Below are positions 38,578 to 48,050 of a DNA stretch of 64,000 nucleotides, one piece after another. This DNA is from Enterococcus timonensis (GTDB lineage Bacteria > Bacillota > Bacilli > Lactobacillales > Enterococcaceae). Under the pieces are notes generated by a model. The model was not told the DNA's origin. It worked only from the letters and a program-made list of their open reading frames with translations, and searched no databases. The stretch is from contig NZ_FNVY01000002.1 in assembly GCF_900104595.1 (NCBI RefSeq), positions 147,515 to 211,514 of the forward strand. Reading direction: 5' to 3'. Both the position numbers and the translations under genes were made by a program. Positions within the stretch are counted from its first letter, which is position 1. Every line of letters starts with the position of its first letter.

Positions 38578-40053
38578 ATGAATCGTTTAGATATCCCTCG
38601 AAAATATTCACGGCGTCAGCTGCAACAAAAAAATAAGCGCGCCCAGCTTAAAAAAAATATTGCGCTAACTAGTTCGACATTGGCTTTAGCAGGGGTTTGT
38701 TTACCGCTAGCTAATGTTACTCAAGTTTCCGCCGATTCCATTGCACCAGCTGCTAGTTTTTCTGCCAATAATCAACAAGCCTTCATCGAGATGGTGGCAA
38801 GTTACGCGGCGAAATGTGCCAATCAAAATGATTTGTACGCTTCGATTATGATTGCCCAATCGATCTTAGAAAGTGGTTGGGGAACAAGCCAACTTGCCTC
38901 TAGTCCGAACTTTAATTTATTTGGCATTAAAGGAAGTTATCAAGGGCAAACAGTTTATATGAATACCCAAGAGTGGATCAATGGTCAGTATGTGACTAAA
39001 TATGAACCATTTAGAAAATATCCATCTTATTACGAAAGTTTCCAAGATAATGCCAACGTGTTAAAAACGACGCGCTTTGGTAGCGGCCCTTATTTTTATG
39101 CTGGCGCTTGGAAAAGTAATACGAATAATTATCAAGAGGCGACGCTTTTTCTTACTGGGCGTTACGCCACTGATCCAAGTTATAATGTAAAATTAAATAA
39201 TTTAATTGTCCGTTATAATTTAACTCAATATGATACGCCAAGTACAAATCCTGGGGGCAATACAAACCCAGGAAACGGTGGTGGTTCAAGTAGTAGCCAA
39301 ACACCCATTTATTATACAGTGAAATCGGGCGACGGCTTGTGGCGGATTGCTCAAAATCATGGCGTGACCATTGCGCAATTACAACAATGGAATCATTTAA
39401 CGAGCGAAATGATTCATCCAAATCAAAGATTAATTGTCGGCTATCAAGCGATCAGTAATCCAGAAACTAGCACCCCAGAAACAAATGTCCCTGAACAAGG
39501 CGGTAATGCGACTTCGCAAAATTATACTGTAGTTCGCGGCGATTCGTTATGGGCGATTGCACAAAAATTTGGCACGAGCATTAATCAAATTAAAACTTGG
39601 AATAATTTATCTAGCGATATGATTCATCCAGGCGATGTTCTTATTGTAGGTCAAAGTGCAGGTTCAACGACGCCAAATCCATCTACGCCAGCACCATCGA
39701 CACCAAATCCTTCGACACCATCGACGCCAGCACCAAGTCAAACGACTTACACAGTCAAAGCTGGCGATGGCTTATGGCGGATTGCTCAAAATCATGGTGT
39801 GTCCGTAGCTCAGTTGAAACAATGGAATCATTTATCTAGTGATATGATTCATCCAGGCGATGTTCTGGTGGTTAGCCAAAGCGCTGGTTCAACGACGCCA
39901 ACTCCAACGCCAAGTGCTACTTATAGCGTAAAATCTGGCGATACACTTTGGGCCATTGCGCAAAAAGCTGGAATTTCAGTGGATCAACTAAAAAGTTTAA
40001 ATCAATTAACAACTAATACGATTTATGTCAATCAAGTTCTAAAATTAAGCTAA
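38578..40053 (+). CDS. Secreted GH73 N-acetylglucosaminidase with four LysM domains
   Basis: A 491-residue peptidoglycan hydrolase. A long signal peptide ends near VSA-DS (residues 52-53). The GH73 glucosaminidase domain covers about 65-215, with the likely catalytic Glu98 in AQSILESGWGTS and the FGIKGSYQG motif. Then come four LysM domains at about 244-288, 315-359, 390-433 and 448-491, joined by Pro/Ser/Thr/Asn-rich linkers; LysM 1 and 3 share GDGLWRIAQNHGV, while 2 and 4 share LWAIAQK. It is of the AtlA/Mur-2 type of enterococcal autolysins, which split daughter cells. The stop codon TAA is itself part of the target duplication of IS copy 3. Confidence 0.92.
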   Translation: MNRLDIPRKYSRRQLQQKNKRAQLKKNIALTSSTLALAGVCLPLANVTQVSADSIAPAASFSANNQQAFIEMVASYAAKCANQNDLYASIMIAQSILESGWGTSQLASSPNFNLFGIKGSYQGQTVYMNTQEWINGQYVTKYEPFRKYPSYYESFQDNANVLKTTRFGSGPYFYAGAWKSNTNNYQEATLFLTGRYATDPSYNVKLNNLIVRYNLTQYDTPSTNPGGNTNPGNGGGSSSSQTPIYYTVKSGDGLWRIAQNHGVTIAQLQQWNHLTSEMIHPNQRLIVGYQAISNPETSTPETNVPEQGGNATSQNYTVVRGDSLWAIAQKFGTSINQIKTWNNLSSDMIHPGDVLIVGQSAGSTTPNPSTPAPSTPNPSTPSTPAPSQTTYTVKAGDGLWRIAQNHGVSVAQLKQWNHLSSDMIHPGDVLVVSQSAGSTTPTPTPSATYSVKSGDTLWAIAQKAGISVDQLKSLNQLTTNTIYVNQVLKLS

Positions 40054-41725
40054 CCTGAATAATTCATAGCCTTAATTTTTTTGAATAGTTATTTAAAAAA
40101 AACGGACGTTTCTTTAAACGTTCTCTCTATTTCTAACAAAATTTAATTTTTTGTTCTACTTTTCTTGGCTATTGCTATTAAAGTGAAAGTCAATTCAGTT
40201 TTTTGGCAGACTCCACCCCTTTGATTTTTCATCCTTTTTTTCTAAGGTTAGGAAGGATTTATTGGCACCGCCTTAGGCGCCTGAAAATTGCATAGAATTC
40301 GTTTTGTTGCACATGATAGCTTGATAATTTAAGGTATATTTTTCTGGCTGTTTGAACAAGTTTTCCAGCAATTTTAAGAAAATGTAAACGAATCGTCTGG
40401 ATAGTCATTCCTTGGTCTATTTTTTTGAATGCAATCGTTTTTAAAAAATTAACAAGGTTGTAAGCAAGAACGCTTATCATCATTCTCGTATGATTTTCTA
40501 CAAAACGTGGACTATCTGTCTTGTCAAAAAAGAAACCCGTTTTGGCTTCTTTGATAAAATTTTCCATCGTTCCGCGTTTTTCATAAAGAGAGAAGACAAC
40601 TTTAGGTGAGACATTTTCGGATAAATTGGTCACAATAAATGCGTGATGAAAGAGAAGTTCACCACTCTCGCGAACCGATCGTATGCAGACACGACGAGGT
40701 TTTGACCAAGATTGTGCTTGGTAAAAGGAAGAAAAATAATATACCTCTTGTTCATCCCATTTTTGATTGTCATCGTATTGAACAAATTGTTCTGCCAACT
40801 GGCTTAACTTGTTATTATTTTTCAATCGAATGACGTAGTGACTGTTGGTATTCTCGCAAGGTTCATACACCTCTGGTGTTGCAAACCCACTATCACCACG
40901 TACGAGTATATCTGTAGTAGGTAATGCTTCAATATAATGAGATAGCAATGGTTCAATGAACGCTTTTATTCCTTTCGAGGTGTATTGATTTCCTGGACGT
41001 AGTTCTGCTTTTAAAAAGTCACCAGTTAGTCCATCAAAGGCAACTAGCGGATGATATCCATAGGTTTGATAATGTGCATTGTAATTTGTTTGTTCTTGAC
41101 GTCCAAATGTATCGGAGTGAGTGGAATCAATGTCAATCACTAATTCGGTGTTATTGCGAATCAAACGTACTTGATCTACCAATGCTTGATTTAACGCTTG
41201 CAATTGATGAATATTTTTCTCCATAAAACGATCAAAAAAACGAGAAAGTGAAGATTGAGAGGCTAGTTGCTTCTTACCTAAAATGGCTTGAAATACAGGG
41301 TCTTGTCTTAAAATATTCGCTGAAGAATCAGCCGAATAACCACTAATCAATTGCAAGATAAGTTGTTCCAATATTTCCACGTTATCATGTGTATAATAAT
41401 TGCGCTTGTCCTCTATGTGAAGGAAATGCTTTGCTAGTTTTGAAAATTGAAGAGTATCCATTAACTCCTTCATTAGAACTAACCCTGAATCACTGGATAA
41501 GCAGCCACCTGTGTGTGAAATTATCATCGTTGAATTGAATTTCATTTGATTGTCATGTAAACTAGTCATTAGAAGAACTCCTTTCTTTTGGTTGGTTTAA
41601 GCACCTTTACCATAACAGAACGGAGTTCTTTTTTCATCACCTAATGGGTGAAAATGAAAAATGAGTGTTTTGATTATTGTTAAGCGATTTGTGAGCATTC
41701 GAATAGAATGTATGAATTATTCAGG
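40054..41725 (-). mobile_element. IS1380-family insertion sequence, copy 3
   Basis: 1672 bp with the CCTGAATAATTCATA terminal inverted repeats and a 5-bp target duplication GCTAA (40049-40053 and 41726-41730). The left duplication contains the stop codon of the glucosaminidase gene, so the protein is complete but its 3' untranslated region is now IS sequence, and its original terminator lies beyond the element at 41741-41779. Transcription of the host gene runs antisense to the transposase. Confidence 0.95.
40259..41569 (-). CDS. IS1380-family DDE transposase (copy 3)
   Basis: The third 436-residue transposase, identical in protein sequence to the other two, with all DDE residues. It is convergent with the glucosaminidase gene, which lacks an own terminator before the IS, so antisense read-through into the transposase gene is expected. 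Confidence 0.95.
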   Translation of the reverse strand: MTSLHDNQMKFNSTMIISHTGGCLSSDSGLVLMKELMDTLQFSKLAKHFLHIEDKRNYYTHDNVEILEQLILQLISGYSADSSANILRQDPVFQAILGKKQLASQSSLSRFFDRFMEKNIHQLQALNQALVDQVRLIRNNTELVIDIDSTHSDTFGRQEQTNYNAHYQTYGYHPLVAFDGLTGDFLKAELRPGNQYTSKGIKAFIEPLLSHYIEALPTTDILVRGDSGFATPEVYEPCENTNSHYVIRLKNNNKLSQLAEQFVQYDDNQKWDEQEVYYFSSFYQAQSWSKPRRVCIRSVRESGELLFHHAFIVTNLSENVSPKVVFSLYEKRGTMENFIKEAKTGFFFDKTDSPRFVENHTRMMISVLAYNLVNFLKTIAFKKIDQGMTIQTIRLHFLKIAGKLVQTARKIYLKLSSYHVQQNEFYAIFRRLRRCQ

Positions 41726-41740
41726 GCTAAATAAAAATTT

Positions 41741-41779
41741 TAAAAAAGATCGCAAAATTTAATTTTGCAGTCTTTTTTG
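41741..41779 (+). terminator. Terminator of the glucosaminidase gene, displaced by IS copy 3
   Basis: AAAAAAGA-CGCAAAAT and ATTTTGC-GTCTTTTTT pair around TTA, with a T run. With the IS and one duplication removed it would begin about ten bases after the stop codon at 40053. Confidence 0.78.
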
Positions 41780-41791
41780 TTTACGGTAACA
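41778..41791. promoter_or_regulatory. Candidate operator of the maltodextrin regulator, site 1
   Basis: TGTTTACGGTAACA, a 14-bp imperfect palindrome with a central CG as in LacI-family operators. It lies 22 bases upstream of the -35 box of the first alpha-glucosidase gene. Similar sites are at 46194-46207 and 48051-48064. It also resembles a CcpA cre site, which cannot be excluded. Confidence 0.5.
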
Positions 41792-41813
41792 GGCTGATTT
41801 TTCGCGCTTTTAC

Positions 41814-41841
41814 TTGTAAATTTTTTTAAGTTTAGTAAAAT
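41814..41841 (+). promoter_or_regulatory. Promoter of the first alpha-glucosidase gene
   Basis: TTGTAA at 41814-41819, a 16-base spacer and TAAAAT at 41836-41841, followed by the start codon 38 bases later. Confidence 0.5.
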
Positions 41842-41878
41842 TAAAGATAGTGACAGCACTTACAGGGAGGCTGATTTT

Positions 41879-43537
41879 TTGAAGGAAACAAAATGGTGGC
41901 AACAAGCGGTAGGATATCAAATTTATCCTCGTAGCTTTAATGATAGTAATAATGATGGAATTGGTGATTTGCCAGGGATTATGGAAAAAATTCCTTATTT
42001 GAAAAAACTTGGTGTGGATTTTTTGTGGCTAAATCCGATTTTTGTTTCGCCAAATGTGGATAATGGTTATGACATTTCAGATTATCAAGGAATTGCTCCG
42101 GAATTTGGCACGATGGAAGACTTTGACAAGCTCCTAGATCAGGCGCATCAAGCGGACTTAAAAATTATTATGGATCTGGTGGTTAATCATACGTCTGATC
42201 AACATCCTTGGTTTTTGCAAGCCAAATTAAGTCGCGACAATCCGTATCATGATTATTACATTTGGCACGACGGGAAAAAGGACACGCCGCCTAACGATTG
42301 GCCGTCGATTTTTGGGGGCTCAGTTTGGGAATATAATGAAGAATGCGGCCAGTATTATTTTCATACTTTTGCCAAAGAGCAGCCTGATCTCAATTGGGAT
42401 AGTCCTAAGTTGCGGCAAGATATTTTGGAGATGATTACTTGGTGGCTAGATAAAGGAATTGATGGGTATCGAGTCGATGCGATTTCTCATTTGAAAAAAG
42501 CAGATTTTACTTTGCCGCAAGGAAACGATAACGCCCGACCCTTCGCCCATTTTCAAAATGTGGCCGGCATTGAAGATTACTTAAATGAATTGAAAAATGT
42601 TTTTGCTAAATATGATTTGCTAACAGTCGGTGAAGCGTCCGGAGTTTCTGCGGGACAAGCGCCAAGTTGGGTGGGGCCAGATGGTTATTTTAAAATGATT
42701 TTTGAATTTGACCATATCAATCTTTGGCAAAAAACGGAGCAAAAAATAAATATCCCGGGATTTAAAAAAGCTTTAAGCACTTGGCAAAATGGGTTAAGTC
42801 ACGGTCAAGGTTGGAATGCCCTTTATATGGAAAATCATGATGTGCCTCGCTCGATTTCTCTTTTTGATGTGCCAGAGGATTTAGAAGTGACTGCCGGCAA
42901 AGCGATTGCCATGATGTATTTTTGTTTGCAAGGGACGCCGTTTATTTATCAAGGGCAAGAATTAGGGATGACCAATTTTCCTTTTACTAAAATTGAACAA
43001 ATTGAAACGCAAAATTCCCACTATCAATATCAAGAATTGTTGGCCCAAGGATTAACAAAAAAAGAAGCGATGGTGGTGATTCAAAGTACCACTAGAGACA
43101 ACGCCCGGACGCCGATGCAATGGGACGACAGTAAAAATGCCGGCTTTTCTGAAGTTAACTCGCGCCTGGCAGTTAATCCTAATTATAAAAAAATTAATGC
43201 CACAGCTCAAATAGATCAGCCAGACTCACTTTTTTCTTTTTATCAAAAGTTGATTCAGCTAAGAAAAAATCATCCGGTCTTAATTACTGGCGAATTTTTA
43301 GAACTCTTACCAGACCATCAGCAGATGTTTGTTTATAAGCGGCTAGGGGAAACAAAAGAATTCGCCGACTTTTTAGTGTTAGTGAATTTAACAGATGAAG
43401 TCGCCCGATTTAATTTGCCGGAACAAAAAGAGGCTCAGTTGATTTTAAGTAATTACACAGTGGAAAATTCATTAACGAATTCAGAAATTTTTCAACCATT
43501 TGAAGCGCGACTTTATCAAGTGGCTAGCGAAAAATAA
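41879..43537 (+). CDS. GH13 alpha-glucosidase (oligo-1,6-glucosidase type)
   Basis: A 552-residue cytoplasmic GH13 enzyme of the oligo-1,6-glucosidase/alpha-glucosidase group. The beta-alpha barrel motifs are present: MDLVVNHTSD, DGYRVDA with nucleophile Asp200, the acid Glu252 in TVGEAS and Asp321 in ENHDVPR. The segment QPDLNWDSP is typical of GH13 subfamily 31. It would release glucose from the ends of isomalto- or maltodextrins. The start is TTG 41879 after GGGAGG; no nearby ATG suits. It is the first gene of the maltodextrin locus and has a close paralogue next to it. Confidence 0.9.
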   Translation: MKETKWWQQAVGYQIYPRSFNDSNNDGIGDLPGIMEKIPYLKKLGVDFLWLNPIFVSPNVDNGYDISDYQGIAPEFGTMEDFDKLLDQAHQADLKIIMDLVVNHTSDQHPWFLQAKLSRDNPYHDYYIWHDGKKDTPPNDWPSIFGGSVWEYNEECGQYYFHTFAKEQPDLNWDSPKLRQDILEMITWWLDKGIDGYRVDAISHLKKADFTLPQGNDNARPFAHFQNVAGIEDYLNELKNVFAKYDLLTVGEASGVSAGQAPSWVGPDGYFKMIFEFDHINLWQKTEQKINIPGFKKALSTWQNGLSHGQGWNALYMENHDVPRSISLFDVPEDLEVTAGKAIAMMYFCLQGTPFIYQGQELGMTNFPFTKIEQIETQNSHYQYQELLAQGLTKKEAMVVIQSTTRDNARTPMQWDDSKNAGFSEVNSRLAVNPNYKKINATAQIDQPDSLFSFYQKLIQLRKNHPVLITGEFLELLPDHQQMFVYKRLGETKEFADFLVLVNLTDEVARFNLPEQKEAQLILSNYTVENSLTNSEIFQPFEARLYQVASEK

Positions 43538-43576
43538 ATTTGAGATATGCTATACTTTTTTAAAGGGGGAATTTTT

Positions 43577-45181
43577 ATGAAACATTGGTGGCAAGATGCG
43601 GTCGTTTACCAAGTGTACCCGCGAAGTTTTCAAGATAGTAATCACGATGGCATTGGCGATATTCCCGGAATTATCGAGCGCCTGCCTTATTTAGAAAAAT
43701 TAGGGATTGACGCCATTTGGTTGTCGCCTGTTTATGCTTCACCTAATGACGACAATGGCTATGATATTTCCGATTATCAAGACATTATGCCCGAATTTGG
43801 GACGATGGCTGATATGGATCAATTGTTAAAAAAATCTTCTGAACATCAAATTAAAATTATTATGGATCTGGTGGTGAATCATACTTCTGATGAGCATCAT
43901 TGGTTTCAAGAAGCGAAGAAAAGTCGCGATAATCCTTACCGTAATTATTATATTTGGCACGATGCTGTCAATGGACAAGCGCCTAATGATTTACTTTCGA
44001 CATTTGGCGGATCGGCGTGGACTTTTGATGAAGCAACGCAACAATATTATTTGCATTTATTTTCCAAAAAACAACCTGATTTAAATTGGGAAAATCCAAA
44101 AGTCCGGCAAGAAATTTATCAAATGATGAATTTTTGGTTAGCAAAAGGCGTCGGTGGGTTTCGGATGGATGTGATTGATTTAATTGGCAAAGAACCGCTG
44201 AAGAAAATCACCGGCAATGGTCCGCATTTGCATGAGTATTTACAAGAGATGAATCAAGCGACGTTTGGTCATTCCGAGGTGTTAACTGTGGGTGAAACTT
44301 GGGGGGCAACGCCTGAAATTGCCAAATTATATTCCAATCCTGCTGGAGAAGAATTATCGATGGTCTTTCAATTTGAAACAGAAGACGTCGATCGCGTTTT
44401 CGGTGATAAATGGGAAATCGCTCCGGTGGACTTTGCCAAACTAAAAAATATTTTAGCCAAATGGCAAACCCAATTAGGCGATGAAGGTTGGAATTCATTA
44501 TTTTGGAGCAATCATGATTTGCCACGGGTCATTTCCCGCTTCGGTTCAGAAAAATTCCGAGAAAAATCCGGCCAAGCACTAGCGACTGTTTTGCATTTTT
44601 TAAAAGGAACGCCTTATATTTATCAAGGAGAAGAGATTGGAATGGTCAATCGCAAAATGACTAGCCTCGAAGAAATTTCTGATATTGAAGCTAGAAATAT
44701 GGCGGTAGATTATGCCAAACGCGGTTGGAGTCAAGAAAAAATTATCACCGCTCTTAATACTAAAGGGCGAGATACCGCGCGCTCACCAATGCAGTGGGAT
44801 GAGAGTCTTCATGCTGGTTTTTCTGATGCCACGCCTTGGCTTTCCATTACTCAAGATTATCAAAAGGTGAATGTTAAAAAAGCACTAGAAAATCCGCAGT
44901 CGATTTTTTATACGTATCAAAAACTAATTGCTTTGCGGAAAAAATATCCGGTGATTGTAAGCGGAGATTTTAAATTAATTGAAACCATTCCTGAAATTTT
45001 TGCTTACTGGCGGACAAATGAGCAAGAAAAAATTTTAGTAGTAGCCAATCTTTCAGAAAATGTCCAAACATTTCAGTTGCCAAAAGAAATACAAGCAGCA
45101 GATTTATTAATTTCCAACACCGAAAACATCACCAATCAATTGCAGCCCTATGATGCATTTGCTTATTTGATTCATTTGTAA
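43577..45181 (+). CDS. GH13 alpha-glucosidase, second copy
   Basis: A 534-residue paralogue of the preceding enzyme, with the same architecture: Asp198 in GGFRMDVID, Glu240 in TVGETWG and Asp314 in SNHDLPR. ATG 43577 has AAAGGGGG ahead of it; the frame is open ten codons further up without a site. VVNHTSDEHHWFQEAKKSRDNP and QPDLNWENP place it in the same subfamily. The nucleophile motif carries a Val-Gly-Gly-Phe sequence in place of Ile-Asp-Gly-Tyr of its neighbour, so specificity probably differs (for example alpha-1,6 against alpha-1,4 or dextran against maltose chains). Confidence 0.9.
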   Translation: MKHWWQDAVVYQVYPRSFQDSNHDGIGDIPGIIERLPYLEKLGIDAIWLSPVYASPNDDNGYDISDYQDIMPEFGTMADMDQLLKKSSEHQIKIIMDLVVNHTSDEHHWFQEAKKSRDNPYRNYYIWHDAVNGQAPNDLLSTFGGSAWTFDEATQQYYLHLFSKKQPDLNWENPKVRQEIYQMMNFWLAKGVGGFRMDVIDLIGKEPLKKITGNGPHLHEYLQEMNQATFGHSEVLTVGETWGATPEIAKLYSNPAGEELSMVFQFETEDVDRVFGDKWEIAPVDFAKLKNILAKWQTQLGDEGWNSLFWSNHDLPRVISRFGSEKFREKSGQALATVLHFLKGTPYIYQGEEIGMVNRKMTSLEEISDIEARNMAVDYAKRGWSQEKIITALNTKGRDTARSPMQWDESLHAGFSDATPWLSITQDYQKVNVKKALENPQSIFYTYQKLIALRKKYPVIVSGDFKLIETIPEIFAYWRTNEQEKILVVANLSENVQTFQLPKEIQAADLLISNTENITNQLQPYDAFAYLIHL

Positions 45182-45193
45182 AGGGGGAATTTT

Positions 45194-46141
45194 ATGGCTA
45201 CCTTGGCTGATGTTGCTAAGCGCGCTAATGTTTCGAAGATGACTGTCAGTCGGGTGATAAACCATCCCGAGCAAGTGACGGTGGAATTAAAAGAATTGGT
45301 TTTTGCGGCCATGAAAGAATTAAATTATCAGCCAAATATTGCAGCCAAAGCTTTGGTCAACAATCGTTCACAAATTATCAAGTTATTAATTTTAGAAGAA
45401 ATTGATGTGACGGAGCCTTACTATGTTTATTTGTTGATTGGCATTGCCAAAGCAGCCGAAAAAGCCCATTATTCTTTGCAAGTGGTCACCGATCCGCTGG
45501 TGGATATCGGCACGTGTGATGGTTATATTATTACCGGCTTTAGGCAGGAAGATTTTGAATGGATTAAGGCGCTGACTAAACCGGTGATTTTATTTGGCGA
45601 AAATGAAGAAGGCATTGATTTTGTCGATAGTAATAATAATTATGGAACGGTGATTGCCACCAATCATGCGCTAGAGTGTGGCTATGAACATTTGATTTAT
45701 ATTGGGATTGATGTGCCGGAAGTTTTTGAGCGGTCGCGGGAAAATGGCTACCAAGAAGTGATGGATACGGTGGAAAAACCAAGCAAAATTTTACGATTTG
45801 CAAATCGTTCGACTTTAACGGAACATTTTATTAAAGAACATTGGACGGAATTTGCTCCTAATACTTGTTTTATTTGTAGTAGTGATCGGTTGGCTATTGG
45901 CGTGGAGCGAGGAATTTTAGCACGCGGTGGTCGAATTCCGGAAGATTTTGGTATTATTGGTTTCGATGGTGTGTTTCTCGATCAAGTTTCTTCACCGAAA
46001 CTCACCACTTTAAAACAAGCGATTACTAAAATGGGTGAAGTTTGCGGAGAAATGTTAGTTAAAAAAATTGACGAAAATGGCGCTTCACAAGGTTTTCGTC
46101 GTTTCTTACCGCAATTAAAAATTCGCCAAACGACAAAATAA
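45194..46141 (+). CDS. malR: LacI-family regulator of the maltodextrin locus (MalR-like)
   Basis: A 315-residue LacI/GalR repressor: helix-turn-helix at 3-22 (TLADVAKRANVSKMTVSRVI), hinge helix near 50 (NIAAKALV), then a periplasmic-binding-like effector domain (about 60-310). It lies 12 bases after the second alpha-glucosidase and is read with it. The context says it senses maltose or maltodextrins, as MalR does in streptococci. Three similar near-palindromes TGTTAnCGnTAACA in this locus are its likely targets; the gene name is by context. Confidence 0.8.
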   Translation: MATLADVAKRANVSKMTVSRVINHPEQVTVELKELVFAAMKELNYQPNIAAKALVNNRSQIIKLLILEEIDVTEPYYVYLLIGIAKAAEKAHYSLQVVTDPLVDIGTCDGYIITGFRQEDFEWIKALTKPVILFGENEEGIDFVDSNNNYGTVIATNHALECGYEHLIYIGIDVPEVFERSRENGYQEVMDTVEKPSKILRFANRSTLTEHFIKEHWTEFAPNTCFICSSDRLAIGVERGILARGGRIPEDFGIIGFDGVFLDQVSSPKLTTLKQAITKMGEVCGEMLVKKIDENGASQGFRRFLPQLKIRQTTK

Positions 46142-46193
46142 ATTTTTCTAGAGCAATAGAAAATAAAAATCTTTCGCTTACAAAATAAAATCC

Positions 46194-46207
46194 TGTTATC
46201 GCTAACA
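46194..46207. promoter_or_regulatory. Candidate operator of the maltodextrin regulator, site 2
   Basis: TGTTATCGCTAACA, palindromic except for one central pair. It lies just before the malR terminator and about 80 bases upstream of the neopullulanase start. Confidence 0.55.
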
Positions 46208-46241
46208 AAAAAGCTTTGGTAGAAACCAAGGCTTTTTTTGT
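46208..46241 (+). terminator. Terminator after malR
   Basis: AAAAAAGCTTTGGT and ACCAAGGCTTTTTTT pair around AGAA, followed by a T run. It lies between the operator site 2 and the neopullulanase gene; a weak TATGCT follows it. If transcription of the neopullulanase gene starts before it, it would act as an attenuator. Confidence 0.85.
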
Positions 46242-46288
46242 TTATGCTTAGGTTAAGAAAATTTTTAAAAAAGAGGAGAGTTAAATCT

Positions 46289-48043
46289 ATGCAAACAGCC
46301 GCAATTGAACATCGCCCTGAATCAGAATTCGCTTATTTATACACGAAAGAAAATTTTCGAATTCGTTTAAAGACAGCCAAAGATGATATTAAAGAGGTTC
46401 ATTTAATCAGCGGGGACCCTTACGACTTTGCCGAAAAATGGTACGAAAAAAAAATTCCAATGAAAAAAACAGTGTCTACTAAATTACATGACTATTGGGA
46501 AATTGAAATCACTTCAGAAACCAAGCGAGTGCAATACGGTTTTTATATTAAAGGGGTTGATGGCCTAGAAGTTTTTTATGGCGATCAAGGACTTTATCCA
46601 TACGCGGAGAAATTTTTAGCTGTGGCCAATTATTATTTCCGTCTGCCATATTTTCACGAAATCGACCGCTTTAAAGCGCCAGCTTGGGTGAAAAATACAG
46701 TTTGGTATCAAATTTTTCCTGAGCGTTTTGCCAATGGCGATAAAAGTAATGATCCAAAAGGGACGCTTCCTTGGGGTTCAAAAGATCCTGATCGCGATGA
46801 TTTTTTTGGTGGCGATCTGCAAGGAATTATCGATCACTTAGATTACTTGGAGGATTTAGGGATTAACGGCCTTTATTTGTGCCCCGTCTTTAAAGCTCAT
46901 TCCAATCATAAATACGATACGATTGATTATTTAGAAATTGATCCAGATTTTGGCGACAAAGAAACCTTTAAAAAATTAATTGATGCCTGTCACAAACGCG
47001 GCATTAAAGTGATGTTAGATGCGGTATTTAATCATACTGGAGACACGTCGCCGCTGTGGCAAGATGTGATTAAAAACGGCGCGGACTCTAAATATGCTTC
47101 TTGGTTTCATATTCATGAATTTCCAGTGGACCAATATAAAGAAGTGGGAGTCGAAAAAGCAGAAAATCTAACGTACGATACGTTCGCCTACACACCTCAT
47201 ATGCCAAAATTAAATACTGCTAATCCCGAGGTGCAAAAATATTTATTAAATATTGCTACGTATTGGATTTCCGAATTTGATATTGATGGTTGGCGCTTAG
47301 ATGTAGCTAACGAGGTGGATCATCATTTCTGGAAAAAATTCAGAGAAGCCGTTCTAGCTGAAAAAGAAGATTTGTATATTTTAGGCGAAATTTGGCACTC
47401 TTCTCAACGTTGGTTAGAAGGCGATGAATTTGACGCGGTTATGAATTATGCTTTTACTGATAAAATTAAAGATTATTTCGTCAAACAATTAATTTCTGCT
47501 TCCGACATGGTTTCTGGGCTCAATGAAATTCAAATGCTTTACCGCGATCAAGCCAATGAAGTAGCGTTTAATTTATTAGATTCCCACGATACCGCCCGAA
47601 TTTTAACTTTAATGAAAGAAGATCAAGAACGCGCTAAAACGGCTTTAACTTTTATGTTTTTGCAAACAGGTTCCCCTTGTATTTATTATGGGACTGAAAT
47701 TGCCATGACTGGAGGCGACGATCCCGATTGCCGTAAATGCATGATTTGGGAAGCGGATAAACAAGATTCAGATATGCTGGACTTTACTAAAAAATTAATT
47801 GCGCTAAGAAAAGATTTTGCGGAACTTTTATCCACCGGCCACACCACTTGGGAAATTGACGATCAAAATGATTTTATTAAAATGGAAAAAACAGATGGCA
47901 CCCAAACAATTACTGCTTATTTTAATGAAGGAAATAAAGAACAAATGATTTCTAAAGGCCATTTGATTTGCCAACAAAATGTTCAAGAGTCAGAAAACGA
48001 TTTAACAATTGGTACTCATGGCTTTGCGATTTTTATTAAGTAA
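46289..48043 (+). CDS. Neopullulanase/cyclomaltodextrinase-type GH13 enzyme
   Basis: A 584-residue enzyme with an N-terminal beta domain of the CBM34 kind (residues about 1-125), a GH13 barrel with FNHTGDTS, nucleophile Asp338 in DGWRLDVAN, Glu367 in LGEIWH and Asp434 in LLDSHDTAR, and a C-terminal beta domain. The CBM34 plus DRDDFFGGDLQGIIDHLDYL pattern is that of GH13 subfamily 20. No signal peptide, so it acts in the cytoplasm on imported branched or cyclic dextrins. ATG 46289 follows AGAGGAGAG; upstream in-frame codons lie in the leader. Confidence 0.9.
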   Translation: MQTAAIEHRPESEFAYLYTKENFRIRLKTAKDDIKEVHLISGDPYDFAEKWYEKKIPMKKTVSTKLHDYWEIEITSETKRVQYGFYIKGVDGLEVFYGDQGLYPYAEKFLAVANYYFRLPYFHEIDRFKAPAWVKNTVWYQIFPERFANGDKSNDPKGTLPWGSKDPDRDDFFGGDLQGIIDHLDYLEDLGINGLYLCPVFKAHSNHKYDTIDYLEIDPDFGDKETFKKLIDACHKRGIKVMLDAVFNHTGDTSPLWQDVIKNGADSKYASWFHIHEFPVDQYKEVGVEKAENLTYDTFAYTPHMPKLNTANPEVQKYLLNIATYWISEFDIDGWRLDVANEVDHHFWKKFREAVLAEKEDLYILGEIWHSSQRWLEGDEFDAVMNYAFTDKIKDYFVKQLISASDMVSGLNEIQMLYRDQANEVAFNLLDSHDTARILTLMKEDQERAKTALTFMFLQTGSPCIYYGTEIAMTGGDDPDCRKCMIWEADKQDSDMLDFTKKLIALRKDFAELLSTGHTTWEIDDQNDFIKMEKTDGTQTITAYFNEGNKEQMISKGHLICQQNVQESENDLTIGTHGFAIFIK

Positions 48044-48050
48044 AAAAAGC

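Noticed and set aside
46142..46200. CcpA cre site in front of the neopullulanase gene (TTTCGCTTACA)
   Set aside because: Only the right half fits the consensus; the left half has several mismatches.
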